Shown in pieces: positions 38,855 to 52,100 of a stretch of DNA of 64,000 bases. The DNA lies in contig NZ_AZUI01000001.1 in assembly GCF_000526995.1 (NCBI RefSeq), positions 1,178,001-1,242,000 of the forward strand, in the 5' to 3' direction. Within the stretch, counting starts at the first letter, position 1. Every line of letters starts with the position of its first letter. A program made the translations under genes and the position numbers. The stretch comes from Lacrimispora indolis DSM 755. Its GTDB lineage: Bacteria > Bacillota > Clostridia > Lachnospirales > Lachnospiraceae. The notes below the pieces were generated by a model. It was not told the DNA's origin and searched no databases. It was given only the letters and a program-made list of their open reading frames with translations.

Positions 38855-39829
38855 TTATCCTTCTTCCGGGTACTTCATATTCCAGTCATTCCGTATTCTC
38901 GTCATCATATTCATAACATCTGTTGTGTATTCCAGATACATTTCGTCAGATTCTTTGGAAACCGCCTTCTCCATATCCAATATTTCATACAATAAGGCAT
39001 CATCCGTGGTTCCTGCCTCAATCACTTCCTGGCGACTATCCTCTGTGTAAGTGATCACCGCCTTGTCAGCCCTGGGATATTCAAAGATTTCAATATACCC
39101 CTTATCAAAAGCCACTGTGCCGCGCTTTGGCTGCTTTGCGTGGAGGGACAGAGAAATGGAGGCCATTTCCTGTTGATTGTTCATTAACAGGATCCCCGCC
39201 TGCTCATCTACACCGCTGGGTGCGAATTTGACCTGTGACAGAACCTGGTCCGGCGCCTCGGTCATGAACCATCTGGCAAAGGAAAGGGCATATACACCAA
39301 TGTCTAACAATGCCCCGCCGGCAAGATTGGGGTTAAAAAATCTATTCTCCATATTATATTCCTTGTAGCTTCCAAAGTTCATCTGTACAAAGCGCAGAGT
39401 CCCCAGTTGGCCGCTTTTTACAATTTCCTTTAATTTCCTGTAAAGGGGCATATGATAAATCGTCATTGCCTCTCCCAGTACCAGATTGTTTTTATCTGCA
39501 ATACCGGCTGCAACGGCAAGCTCCTGGGAATTCAGGGTAATTGATTTTTCACACAGCACATGTTTTCCGCTTTTTAATGCCTCTTTTAAATAGGTAATGT
39601 GGGTGTTATGTGGAGTTGAAATGTAGATAATATCCACCTGATCATCATGAAACATGTCATGAATATTATCATAGACCTTCTCTACTCCATATGTTTCTGC
39701 AAATTTAACTGCATTATCATGGGTTCTGTTTCCAACCCCATATAAGGTCTTTCCCCGCTTCTTCATGTTCTCTGCCAGCTGTTTGGCAATTTCGCCACAG
39801 CCTAATGTGGCCCAACGATACTCTTTCAT
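38855..39829 (-). CDS. Gfo/Idh/MocA family oxidoreductase
   Basis: 324 residues. Rossmann start YRWATLGCGEIAKQLAENM, then IDIIYISTPHNTH, GKHVLCEKSITLNSQELAVA (Lys of the EKP-like motif), and GGALLDIGVYALSFARWF in the catalytic domain. It shares layout with the paralogue at 20.8-21.8 kb (same TPH, CEK and GGALLD motifs). RBS TAGGAGG precedes ATG. A 400-base intergenic region lies upstream. Substrate unknown. Confidence 0.9.
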   Translation of the reverse strand: MKEYRWATLGCGEIAKQLAENMKKRGKTLYGVGNRTHDNAVKFAETYGVEKVYDNIHDMFHDDQVDIIYISTPHNTHITYLKEALKSGKHVLCEKSITLNSQELAVAAGIADKNNLVLGEAMTIYHMPLYRKLKEIVKSGQLGTLRFVQMNFGSYKEYNMENRFFNPNLAGGALLDIGVYALSFARWFMTEAPDQVLSQVKFAPSGVDEQAGILLMNNQQEMASISLSLHAKQPKRGTVAFDKGYIEIFEYPRADKAVITYTEDSRQEVIEAGTTDDALLYEILDMEKAVSKESDEMYLEYTTDVMNMMTRIRNDWNMKYPEEG

Positions 39830-40231
39830 AGCCCGATCCTCCTAATCATCTTGTTTTCATCACGCATCTTCTTTTAAATACTTCAATCGTACACAAACTC
39901 TATATAATGTTTATTATGGGCAGAACCTGTCCCTTTGTCAAGCATCGCCGCCAATCATATAACCGGATATATAACAATTATGTTATGTATAATATAGCTT
40001 ATCCTCACTTCCCATAATATAAAAACCCCATTTGCTTCGGCATGAAACCTGCCGGGCAAATAGGGGTTGGAGGCTGAATCGTTACAGTGGTTCTTCATTC
40101 TTTCCTCTTTACTTCACACTCAATAAGGTTATAAAAAACGATTTATAACCCTTATCTGCAACAAATTCCGGCTAAGACGGGACAGATAAAAAACATTTCT
40201 GTTAATCCCGCATTTCTTTCGTATCAATTTT
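39830..40231. other. Intergenic region of 402 bases
   Basis: AT-rich sequence between the oxidoreductase and the YhcH gene. Apart from the terminator at 40020-40068 no gene, RNA or repeat can be supported. TATAATATAG-type sequence around 39985 could belong to a promoter for the oxidoreductase but no matching -35 was found. Confidence 0.5.
40020..40068 (-). terminator. Terminator after the YhcH-family gene
   Basis: Minus strand AACCCCTATTTGC and GCAAATGGGGTT pair with one bulge, enclosing a second small stem CGGC/GCCG, followed by TTTTTATATT. Confidence 0.78.
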
Positions 40232-40780
<549 letters not shown>

Positions 40781-40975
40781 TCCTATTAATTGCTAAATTC
40801 TCTCATGTACTTTTGTGGTTTTTGACATAAATATTATAAAAATTCAAAATGATATCTATTTGGGGAATCAATTGCGTAAAAGAAGGAATCTGTGCTGCAG
40901 GTAAGTCTGCTTCTTCCGCTTTCCTGTCTGCGGCCAGTTGTTTCCGAAAACCGGTTGGGAATCTTAATAAGCTTT

Positions 40976-41986
40976 TCAACTGCTTTCCCTTTGAATAATA
41001 TCGGTAAATATCTTCATGTCATGAGGTGTTTCCTTCCCTTCAAGTGCTTCCAGCAGGATCCTGGAAGCATTCTGGCAGACTTCTACCAGCTTATTATCCA
41101 ACGTTGTCAGCTTTGGAATGCAGATTTTTCCGTAAAGGGTATTATCGCTCCCAATTACTGCTATCTGGTCCGGGACAGCTATCTTCTTTTCATGGCAAAA
41201 CTGCAGCCCACCAACAGCCAGCAAATCAATGGAATAGATGATCCCGTTTACCTCAGGATATTTCATAATGATTTCTTTCGTTGCCTGTCTACCCTTTTCA
41301 ATCGCATGTTCCGGAGCCGTATCATTGTCCGTTGCATAAAAAATAAATCTTTCCCCATCTCCAAGACTGTTTTTCTTAAGGCCGTTCTTAAAGCCCTGGA
41401 TTTTGCTGTTGTTGGAAGGTGTGATTGCATCCACGGCAAAGGTCAGATTGCGGCGGCCCTTTTTTACCAGTAAATCCACACACTCCTCCACTCCCTGCTC
41501 TTCGTCCACCAGGATCCCCCGTACATTCGGAAGATCCAGAGAACCGTTTACAAGCATTATGGGAATATCCGGCAAATGCTCTTTTATGCTTTTTTCTATC
41601 TCCTGGGTCCCAAACATGGACCCGATGAGAATGGCTCCCTCTATCCTTCTTTGTTCCAGGATTTTAATGTATTCTGCCTTTTTCACAGGAGACATTCCCG
41701 TACTGAGGGTGATACAGGTATAGCCTCTTTTGGTCATCTCCTGTTCAATGATATAGGCAGACTCCGTATGATGAGAGATGCGGATGTCCTCAATCAGGAT
41801 TCCCACAATTTTTGAGGATTGGGTCACAAGGCCTCTGGCTGCCTCATTGGGGGAATAGTTATACTCTTCTAAAAGCTTTCGTATCCGATCCTTCGTCGTT
41901 TCTCCGACTCCCGGCTTATCATTAATCACGCGGGAAACCGTACTGGCCGAAACTCCTGCCTTCCTGGCGATATCATAAATTGTCAT
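40976..41986 (-). CDS. LacI-family transcriptional regulator
   Basis: 336 residues. Helix-turn-helix MTIYDIARKAGVSASTVSRV followed by hinge NEAARGLVTQSSKIVGILI and a sugar-binding core with an effector pocket. RBS AGAGGTGA precedes ATG; a candidate promoter TTGAAT-17-TAGTAT lies at 42023-42051. It reads toward the YhcH gene on the same strand, 270 bases away, and probably represses that gene through the palindrome at 40727. Confidence 0.94.
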   Translation of the reverse strand: MTIYDIARKAGVSASTVSRVINDKPGVGETTKDRIRKLLEEYNYSPNEAARGLVTQSSKIVGILIEDIRISHHTESAYIIEQEMTKRGYTCITLSTGMSPVKKAEYIKILEQRRIEGAILIGSMFGTQEIEKSIKEHLPDIPIMLVNGSLDLPNVRGILVDEEQGVEECVDLLVKKGRRNLTFAVDAITPSNNSKIQGFKNGLKKNSLGDGERFIFYATDNDTAPEHAIEKGRQATKEIIMKYPEVNGIIYSIDLLAVGGLQFCHEKKIAVPDQIAVIGSDNTLYGKICIPKLTTLDNKLVEVCQNASRILLEALEGKETPHDMKIFTDIIQRESS

Positions 41987-42093
41987 TGGCTCACCTCTTT
42001 TAAATGAAATAGAATTATATTAATACTAGCATTACAATTTATAATATTCAATAACAGATTCTCGGAAAGTACTGTATCTGTATTGCCGGGACA

Positions 42094-43191
42094 TCAATTG
42101 ATCCTATCTTGCTTTTCTTCCTCCCCGGCTTTCCCCGCTCCCTTTTCCTTTCTCTTTCGTTTTTTAAGGGCAATGGTCAGTAAGAGAAGCAGGATTAACA
42201 GCAGAATTGTAAGGATTGTCAAGGTAACGGAGTTTGTCAGCAGCCATTTTAGGAAATTCCAGAATCCGATTCTGCCTTTCCGTTCGTAGGTTGCTGTCGC
42301 CTGCTTTCGGTATATAACCTGGCTGGTTTCATTCTCTGCATCTGCTTCCATATAAACGCTATGATAAACAGTGGCTTCAACAGAAGGGAAAGTTACCTCC
42401 CCTCCGTATATTCCTCTGATATCTTTCACCAGTTTCCGGCCATAAGCGGTCGCTTTACGAATCATTTCTCCTTCTTTTCCTACAGGCTTCCCCTCCCACT
42501 GGATCCTGGTAACTTTGTAATATTGGGTAGGCAGGTTCAGATAATCCAGAAACTGATCTCCATGATCTATTAAAGGAGAATGATTGGAAATCTCAATCTG
42601 CCCCAGCATGTAGGAATCTGCATCATACCCGGTTACTGTAATGGGAAATGTAAAATTATAATCCCAGTAAGTACCTTCCATTTTATAATCAACCGCCGGA
42701 AGTCTCACCTTTAATTCCTGCTTTAAATCTTCGTTTATGACTTTTACTTCCGCAGCCTCTGGGAGAGAATCTATGTATTCCACACCTTTATATAATATAG
42801 AAGCTTCTGAATATTTTGTCGTTTCTTCCGTGATTACTTTTGTAAGTTCAGTGGTTTTCAGAATATACCTTTTTCCGTTTCTCTCTATTGCGTTTTTAGG
42901 GGTGTATTCCTCATGACTTCCCACAAAGGGGGCAGAATCATAAGCGATGGTATCACCTGGAGCGATCTCTTCTACCTCATCTATTTGAATGGATTTCAGT
43001 AGGTAGATGATTCCATCCTTTTCATAGACGTCTTTAAACTGGGATCTTCCATCTTCCTCCTTTATGAATGTTTTGTATTCCTTTTTTATTTCAAGATACT
43101 TTTCCTCTGCATGCACCATACCGCAGCATCCCAGAGCCATGGCTGCGATAAGGGATATAGCAGCAAAGCTTTTCTTAAGCTCGTTTTTCAT
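42094..43191 (-). CDS. Exported protein with C-terminal membrane anchor, partner of the giant adhesin
   Basis: 365 residues from ATG at 43191. A lipoprotein-like or ordinary signal peptide (AAISLIAAMALGCCGMVHA) is followed by an extracytoplasmic region with two similar modules (GIIYLLKSIQIDEV and KRYILKTTELTKV, each after a K/R-D/N-G turn), then a single helix TLTILTILLLILLLLLTIAL and a highly basic cytoplasmic tail KKRKRKEKGAGK. The start overlaps the end of the 4716-residue adhesin by 17 bases, indicating translational coupling. No known family recognised. It could act as an assembly or retention factor for the adhesin (inference). Confidence 0.8.
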   Translation of the reverse strand: MKNELKKSFAAISLIAAMALGCCGMVHAEEKYLEIKKEYKTFIKEEDGRSQFKDVYEKDGIIYLLKSIQIDEVEEIAPGDTIAYDSAPFVGSHEEYTPKNAIERNGKRYILKTTELTKVITEETTKYSEASILYKGVEYIDSLPEAAEVKVINEDLKQELKVRLPAVDYKMEGTYWDYNFTFPITVTGYDADSYMLGQIEISNHSPLIDHGDQFLDYLNLPTQYYKVTRIQWEGKPVGKEGEMIRKATAYGRKLVKDIRGIYGGEVTFPSVEATVYHSVYMEADAENETSQVIYRKQATATYERKGRIGFWNFLKWLLTNSVTLTILTILLLILLLLLTIALKKRKRKEKGAGKAGEEEKQDRIN

Positions 43192-46100
43192 CTTTCTTAT
43201 CTCTTCTCCTTGTGAAAGCAATAACGGCAGCAATACCGATCAGCCCTATTCCTATAAATAATCCACCGCCCAGATAAATATCTCCTGTTTTTGGAAGCCT
43301 GCTCAGCCAGCCCCAGAACCCTTTTCCTTTATGATTGATGATTCCCAGTCCGCTTAAGCCTGACTGATACGCTGCCGTAATAATTCCTTTTTTCTTTCCA
43401 TGCAACCGGAGGTTATACATTACCAATTCTCCCCTTACAGTTCCGTCATCCGTTACATAAATGGTTAGGTAAGTATCGGTCTTTATATGCCCTTCCGGGG
43501 CTTTTAATTCATGTACAGTGTATTTACCAGCATGCTGTGGCCGGAATAATAATTGGCCGTTTGCATCCGTTATTCCGGTCAATACCGGCTTTCCGGCTTC
43601 GTTTCTTATTTCCAATTCTGCTCCGGCCAGCTCTTCCCATGTTTCAGCATCCGCTTTTTGAATCAAAACTTCCGGTGAAGGATAATTTACGACTGACGTT
43701 GTACTGATTTCTGATATTTCACCGTTTTTAATGGTGAAATAGTAGATATGATCTGTTGCAAGGTAGCCGGAGGCTGCCTTTGTTTCCTTGTAGGTATAGG
43801 TTCCGTCTGCCGGAATATGGAATCTGGCATATCCATCCTTTTCTGTTCTTACAGTCAGGCATAAACTTCCGTCAGACCGGTAAATAGAAAACTCCACTCC
43901 TTCTAATCCCTTGCCTGTTGCTGCATCTGCCTTATAGAGATGCATTTTATCTGATCCAGGACTTTGCCTCTTTGGATCTGTCATCGTGACTTCCAGCACT
44001 TTTGATTCTTTTGGTACTGTAAATGGTACATCAGAGGAAAGGAGATATCCTGATGGAGCTTTCACCTCATGAAGGTAATATGTTTTTCCTGCCGTCAATC
44101 TTCCGGTAATATCTATGGTCTCACCTGTTGTTACAAAGTCTGAAATGACCATATTTTTTTGCTGATCCAAGATCTGTAAAACAGCTCCTTTTAATAATTG
44201 TCCTGATGAATCTACTTTCTTTAAGCGGACCACAGTAGCCTCATTTTTCATCTCAACAATATCAACTGTTCCGTTTTTGCTGACAGTAAAAGGAACACTT
44301 TCTGCATAAGCATATCCGTCTGCCGGGTGTATTTCATAAAGCCAGTAACGCTCTCCTGCTTTTAATTTTGCAATGAGTTCATGAGGTTGTTCTTTTGAAA
44401 CCCACTCATCCATAACATTTCCATCCTTGTCTTTTATGCTCATATAGTTCCCTGGGAACTCCTCATTGCCAGTTATGGCCTTTTTAGACAGGATCACATG
44501 GGTTGGTTCGTCTATCATCACAATTACATCTGTGTCACCGTATAAACTCACTACAAAAGGTATATCTTCTGCATAGGCATATCCATCTGCCGGTCTGACT
44601 TCATGGAGCCAGTAACTTTTCCCCGCTTCCAGCTGGCCTTTCAAATTTTCAAATTGGCTTTTTGTAGTAAAGATTAAATCTTCTCCGGCTTTTAAGCCGT
44701 TTCTATCATGCAAAGCCTTGGTGGGGGTCTTATCTTCGTTCAGGATCTGAAGCACACTTCCTTCCAGTGGTTTTTCGGCTTCTGAAGGAGTTCCCTTACC
44801 CATATTCCCAGCAAGTTTTTTAATCACTACTTCTGTTTTCCTATCCTTCATGGTAATGGTAATTGATTCTGGCTCTTTAGGTACGGTGAAATCTATGCTC
44901 TGACTGAGGGCGAAACCGGCAGGTGGCTCTTCTTCCACCAGTTCATACACGGCACCGGCAGTCAATATTCCCTTTAAAAGATATGGTTTTCCTTCTGGGA
45001 TTAAGGTCTCAATAACAGTACCAGTTTCTTTTTCCCGGATAGAAAAACGCCCTCCGGTTAAAAGTTCTCCCGTTTCCTCATCCATTTTTATGATTTCAAC
45101 CTCTGTCTTTTTATCCTGCATAATGATGGTTTCTGGAATGCCGCTCTCCTCTGCTGTAAAGCAAATCTTGTTTTCGTAGAAGTAGCCTTCCGGTGAAATA
45201 TCTTCCTTAACTGAGTATTTCTTCCCTGGGATAATAAGTTCTGCGGGGATAACCATCTTCTCTCCTTTCTCTTTGGTAAACTCATAGATCACCGTTCCGG
45301 TTTCTTCATCTATAAGGCTGTATTTGCCTCCCGCAAGTTCTTCTCCGGTTTCTGCATCCACTTTTGAAAAATACAAGTGTATCGGACGATCCTCCATATC
45401 CACATTATCAACCATTCCGTCTGCATTTAGCTGGAAGCGGTATATTCCGCTTGTAAGGCTGTTTCCGTCACTGTATGTTGTGGTTTCAGTGAGCTGGTAG
45501 TTTCCTCCTGCTGTTAAGATTTCCCGGATCGTTTCATTGTTTCGGTTGTTTATAAATACTGCGCTCTGAGGATTTTTTGATACCTCTCCTGTTATCGTTC
45601 CTTCTTCCGTCTGCCCGGTGTATGATGTACTGTCATATCCGTCTTTTGGCTGCTGTATGATCTCGTAGCTGGTTCCGTAGGGAAGCCCTGCAAAGATCAG
45701 AAAGCCATCACCGGTTATGGTGATATTTCCTTCTCCCTTGATCCGGCCCTCTGATGAACCGCTGTATGCCTGGTATCCGGTTAAGGTTTTACCAGCAGCG
45801 TCTATAAGCCTTACATGAAGGGTAAATTCATCCGCCTGATCCTTTCCGGTACCAGTCAGTTTATTTATGATGGTAATGGAACCCGCTGGAACAACGGGAT
45901 TTGTGAGAGTCGTTTGCTTTATTACTGCTTCTATCTTTGTTTCAAAATACGCCTTCGTCTGCGTTCCCTCTTCACCGTTTACCACAGCTACTACATCCAC
46001 CGTACCACTTTCATGAGCGGTGATTTCCGTAAGGTTCCAGGTGACAATTCCCTTTTGTTCTGCTCCGTAATCTGTGGACCTTAAATATTCAAGCCCATCT

Positions 46101-49100
46101 GTAAGTACTGCTTTGACCTGGATATCTGTTGGATAGTTGTAAGGATTGGTATAGGAAACCGTGTATTTTATGACGCTTCCTGTCTTTACTGCACTTTGAC
46201 CCACACCCACGCTGCCTGTTACCTTGGCGATTGAAACTTCCCTGGTTACCGGATTCTTGATGGTGTAATTGTGATTGTCCTCATTGACAGTCCAGTTTGC
46301 AAGGACGTTTCCCTCTGCATTGGTCAGCTCCTGCCGGGCTTCCAAATAGGTTCTGGAAGAAAGGGTGCAAGACCCGGCTTCATCAAAATAGATCCTTTTT
46401 GTTTCCTTAAAAGACTTTTCTGTCCTGCCGTCTGAGTACCTGGTGTATTCGTTAATCTCATATAAGTGGCCATCTATAACACCGTCCTCTGCTGTTATCG
46501 CCTGACTGTTGCCTGATCCAATCAATGGAGGAAGTTCAGTCCCCATATCTAAATCTTTTAAAACGGTGTAGACCTTTACTGGGACCCTTCCGGTTACGGT
46601 AAGGGCTTCGATATGGTCATTTTCACCAGCCAGCTTCAAGACACTGAAGCTGTTTGAAACATGCCTGATTCCGGTTCCAGTTTTATTTAAAGTAAAGATC
46701 ACCGGCTTTGAAAGGGCAAATCCGGGTGGAGCTTTTAGCTCTTCCATGATGTATACCCAGTTTGCTGACAGCTTCTTTGTCAAAGTAAATCCATCCGGTC
46801 CTGAAACCAAAGTTTCAATGGCTACTCCATCCTTTTGATACTCCCCATTAACGGCTACTGCATGATATACAGCGATTTCCGCACCTTCCACAGCCATTCC
46901 ATTATTAAAGTTTGTCTTTTTAAATTGGATCTTTGTTGGCTGGTTCTCAATTTCACAGGTATAAAGTATTTCTCTTCCGCTCTCTTTCCCATCAAACTGG
47001 AATTTCTTCATTCCTTCGGAGATCTGGTAATAATCCGGCGGGGAAATTTCTTCAATGGCATATGTGTATGGTCTTATGGTTCCGTCTGTCTGCACCAGGC
47101 CCACGGGAAGTCCGGTAATTTCCGCCGTTCCGTCAGCGCTTGTTGTCATGTACCAGACATCGCCGGTATCCTTGTTTGTCACTTTAAACCGGGCATTTTC
47201 CAGACCTTGCCCGGTATCAGAAGCTTTCTTTTTAATTTCCAGCTTTCCTACTGTTGGGGTATTTACGACCCGGTAAACAGGGATTTTTTCTTCGCCCACA
47301 AGGATCTTTACCGGCTCTATTTTCTGCATGTAAGCCGGTGGATTTAGCTCTGCGATATAATAGGTTCCGTACGGGGTTTTATCAATCCTGTGTGGCTTTA
47401 GATCTCCTACAGAAAGTCCTTTAAGAATATCCCCGTTAAATCTATCATTTTCCGTATATCTTCCATCCGATCCGGACAGCCAGGTTTCAACCAGGTGGCT
47501 TTCATCTTCTACAAAGTACCCGGCTTCATCGGCCCGATAAAGGGCCAATTCTGCACCTTCCACGGCATACTCATTTGTTCCGTCTGTTACAACCTTCAAG
47601 ACGTTGATGTATTTTTCTTTATTTTCCAGGCTGATCCTCTGCACGCTTCCGGATTCTTCAAGGACTACTGCTTTGGGATCGGCTGTTTCAAAGCCTTCTG
47701 GTGTCTTTTCTTCCACCAGGACGTAATTTCCCACCTTCTTCCCGTCTTTCTCTGCATTGAGAGGAAGATAATCAATCCGGTGCACGCCTTCTAAGGTGTC
47801 ATAACTTTTTACCCCGTTTTCCTCTTTGTAGTTGAACTGATATTCAAAATTCAGTGGAAGTTTCCCGTCCGAATCAAGGGAGCCATTTTTCACATTTCGG
47901 TAAATGGTGATCCGGATTGTTTTTCCGGCATCGGTGATCCAGATCTGGACGGCGCCCTCTCCTTTTCCGGTCTGAAGGCTCTCGCTGCGCCCTGCCGCCC
48001 GTTCCCCGTCTTTGGTGTACCAGGTGAGAGAGGTAAGACTTTCCCCGTACTCTTGGTAGGCTGCCTCAAAGTCTGTGATAAAGCTGGACTGATTTTCTGA
48101 CAGGCCAAGAAGGTCTTTTATACGGTCTATAAATCCAGTACTTTTTTCAAACTTTTCGGTGTACTCAGTCAAGTCATCGGTCATCCATTCTGTTATCTTT
48201 TTGTTCTTATCAAAGACCGGCTTTCCTTCATCCATTACAATTGTTCCATTACCGTCCGTCTTTGCTTCGTAAAGAGCCAGACCTGCTGCATGACTGTTTG
48301 GAAGCTGCCTCTTTTTCCCGGTGCTGTCTACGTAGTATTTGTAGACCTCCAGCTTGGTATGGTCATTCTTTAAGTTTATGGTCTGTACTTCTCCGGTCGC
48401 TTTCACCGTAAGCTCTATAGAACTGCGGACATAGCCGCCGCCTACTTCTGCCTCTTCCAGGATATAATCCCCTGCAGGGATTCCCTCAAAGTATTTCGGG
48501 GTCCCATCTGTGATCCAGTCAGCCACGATCCGTACCGGTGCATTGTCAACGGAATTTTCTACTGTCCATTCTGCCGGTTTGCTTTCTGCCTTTATAAGAT
48601 AATATCCTTTTGGATAGGTCACGCTGTCTGTGGTATAAATCCGATTTGCCTTGAAGAGTACTAAATGCGCCCCGGATACCTGGCCGTAACCGTAGGCCCC
48701 CTTCGGCTCAGTAACAGTAAGGTTTTCCTGAGAGCCTGATCCTTGGTCATAATCACTTACAGCGTGCCCCGCACTATCGGATATGACGTTTATCCGGTAC
48801 TGGCCCGGTGCATCGGTCTTGACGATCTCCACCTTGATCTTTTCATCTTCCATTCCGGTCTTTTGTACTTCCCTGGTTTCCGTAACAGTAATGCCTTCCG
48901 GAAATCCTTTTGCATAACCGGATGGAGCTTTTACCTCTTCCAGAATGTAGGTTCCTGGAATCACCCGTTTTATCATATCGGCCTGCCCCACGGTCATTTC
49001 CTTTTTAAACGGATCATTGGGGTACTTCTCTCCGGTGATCCAGGTGTTTTCCATGATCCAGGCTTCTCCCTGGCGGTGGTAAAGTTTCTTATCGTCTGTA

Positions 49101-52100
49101 GTATCCTCTTCTTCCCCGATATCCTCCATGCCGGTCCTGTTATTGATCTTGTATGCAGCATTGTTGTAGGCGGAAAGAAGGTCATCGTATTTATAGCGGA
49201 CGTAATCACCGTCAATGTCATAGACGGGATTGCCCTTTTTATAGGTTTCTGCTGATCTTTGGTAATACTCCGGAAGTCCGTGGCCATTTAAGACGGGATT
49301 CATGCTTTTATTCAAGCGCTTTCCGTCATAAGTCCCTGTAAAGTATTCCTGATCCGTATCCGCATTGATGGAAGCAATTCTCCAGGTTTTGATTTTTTCC
49401 CTGGCAATGGCTGCTCCGGTTTTGGTTTTGGATACCTTTACCGGCCATACCAGGAGCTTTTGCCCTTCCTTTGCGTAGGCCATGCCGGTGGTGGGATTTA
49501 CATACGCATCCCGGTTTCCGTTGCTGTCAAGGTGATAGAGAATGGTTCCATGGCTTAAGGTAAAGCATTTGTCCGCTGCGGAATATTTCACCGCTGTTAA
49601 ATCCCCTCCGGTCAGTTCAAAGACAGGCTGCCCGGACTTCAGCACATAAATGGATTCTTGGTTTTTTATCTGTACCCGATTCCCATTTCGGTCATATCCA
49701 TAAAGCTTTCCATCCGTTCTGGTTTCCGTCACCTTCAGTTCCCCGAGGGAATAAAACAGAATATCCGTATCTCCCCGCTCTATTGTTCGGTAGGTCCAGG
49801 TTCCTTCCCCTGGATCTCCGTTTATGCTTCCTTCCTCATCTTCCTCCCGGATAAATTCAATGCTTGTCCCGGCGTATCCCTTTAATACCTGAATGGACTG
49901 AACGTTGTTATTCCGGTCCCTCGTTACCTTTACCCCGTCATAGCCATAATCACCGCTGTCCCCGTTTTCCTTGATCTCTATGGCATCGTAAAGAGCCATC
50001 TGCGCCCCTGCCACGTAACGGGTGTTATCGTCTGCGGTGTCTAATGGTCTGGATATCAGGCCGTAACCAGCAAATACGCCGTCTACGTAAACCGGCTCTG
50101 CATTTTCTCCGGAGGTCTTTCTGGACTCTAAATACTCCAGGGTGCCTTTGTACCAGGCGTAACCTAAATAAGTTCCGTTCTTGTAGGCAAACTCCAAGTT
50201 TTCCGTCCCATACTTTTGTTTTAATTCCAGTTCGGTTCCTTCCAGTCTGGTATTGGTCTTGTAAGTAACAGTATTTTCCGTATCCTTAATTTTGGATACT
50301 TCCAGACGAACCGGAGTATTTCCTATATAGATCCTTGCAGTGTTTGTGATCTCCTCCGGGCCTTCTCCTGTCTTATCTTCGTAAATAGCCGCTGCTACCC
50401 GGTTATCCCTGTTTCCGTCAAGGTAATAGGTGGTCCGGTCAGAATAAATCTCTATGGCTACCGGCTTTGTTCTTACGTATCCAGTTGGGGGCCTTACCTC
50501 ACAAAGTACATAGGTTCCGGCTCCAAGTGGCTGTGGGGTAATCAGGTATCCGGTATTTTGATCCTGATAGGAAGTTTCTGTTAAATCCTCTTCCTTGGCC
50601 TGAAGGCCGTCCCTGGTGGTTGTAAAGGCTTCAAACCGGCCCGTTCTTCGGCCTTCCTGATCCGTAAGAATCACCTGTTCCGATTCCTTACATACCGGGG
50701 TTCCTGCCGGAACAGTTCCCTTCCAGACATTCCCTTCCAAGGCTATATTCCTGGTTCCCATGGCTTCCAGAAATTCCTTTGATCCTTCGATTCGGGTATC
50801 TGTTTCATAAAACTTCACCAGGCCATCCGTATACTCTCCGTCCTCCCTGGACGCTGCATAAAGGGTAAATAACGCTCCGTCATGGAGAAGGTTTTCCCCG
50901 GTTTCTGAATCCAGCTTTTCAATCCTCAGCTTTGTTTTAAAGAACGTGTTGTAAAATTTTGTATACCCAAAACCTTTGTATGAACTCTCTCCATTTGCGG
51001 AAAGGGCGCTGTCCTCAACCTCTGTAACTGCATTGTCAGGTGCCACAGTCGTCCACGGCACAAGCATAGGGGCATATTTCCCATCATAAGCAACCTGTAC
51101 GCCTTGCATGGCCGTTACGTTGTCCTTGTATTCGATTCCAGCACTCTCCGTAGGGAATGGAACATTATTTGCTGTGCCTTTGTTTTCTGCCACGGAGCTG
51201 TATCGGTAATATTTTGATACGGCTTCCCTACCGCTTAAGCCTTCTGACAGGTAATATGGGACATTTTCATTGGTCCTGTTGTCCTGTTCATTGTAGTAGT
51301 TCTGATACGGTTTGAATGCGCTCTGGCTCAAGGCAAAGTAATCACCCGGCCCGGTTCCCGTCACGCCGTTTTTAATGTTGTCAATGTCCATGCCGTACTT
51401 GTAAACTTCAAAGTCACCATCCGCATTCCTGCCTTTGATTACATGGATAGCTTCTTCATTAAAACGGATCTTGTACTTACTCTCCATCTCAGGCTGTGTT
51501 ATGCCGGCAAAATAATTGTAGTAATTATTAGTCACTTCCGGTGTAGCCTGAGAACCGTCATAGTTTGCATATACAGACGGAAGAGAGACTTCCCGTGGCT
51601 TATCAATCTGGTAATGCTTGTTCTTAAAATCCCCAAGATTGCTGAATTTCGGCTGTTGCTCTGCCACTACATAGGTTCCGTATGGCAGGTATTTTGATGC
51701 GGCAAAATAATAGCCATCACTGCTTCCGGAAACGGCACCGAATAAGGTATCCGCCGAAAGCGTTGTGAGATCCTGATCTGAGCCACCGTCCTGTGCACTG
51801 TCCCAGTCAATAGAATAAATCCGGTCAAGGTCATATGCAAAGAAGGGTTTCAAATAGTTTCCCGCCTTTCGGACAGCTTCTGACAGGGCTTTGTCGTAAA
51901 CTTCATCGGAATAAGCATTGCCACCTGTGGCGCTTTCCGTTTCTCCGGCTTGATTCTTTTTAACCAGCTTTGCCGCTTCGTCATCCAGATACCAGGTAAT
52001 GGCAAATTGGCGGACGTTATCAGAGCGAAGGGCATTATTGGCAGCGATATCCGATGTATTAATATGGTTTTTGATATCCGGATTATTATGGACTGATGGA

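Noticed and set aside
40892..41473. 193-codon open frame on the plus strand
   Set aside because: Antisense to the lacI-family gene; composition and lack of motifs point to a shadow.
43440..45400. Possible CRISPR or DNA tandem repeat in the adhesin tail
   Set aside because: The periodicity is at protein level (Cna-B modules); the DNA units are diverged and have no constant repeat-spacer pattern.
46835..47347. 170-codon open frame on the plus strand
   Set aside because: Shadow of the giant adhesin gene; several such frames occur across the 14-kb gene because of its repetitive codon pattern.
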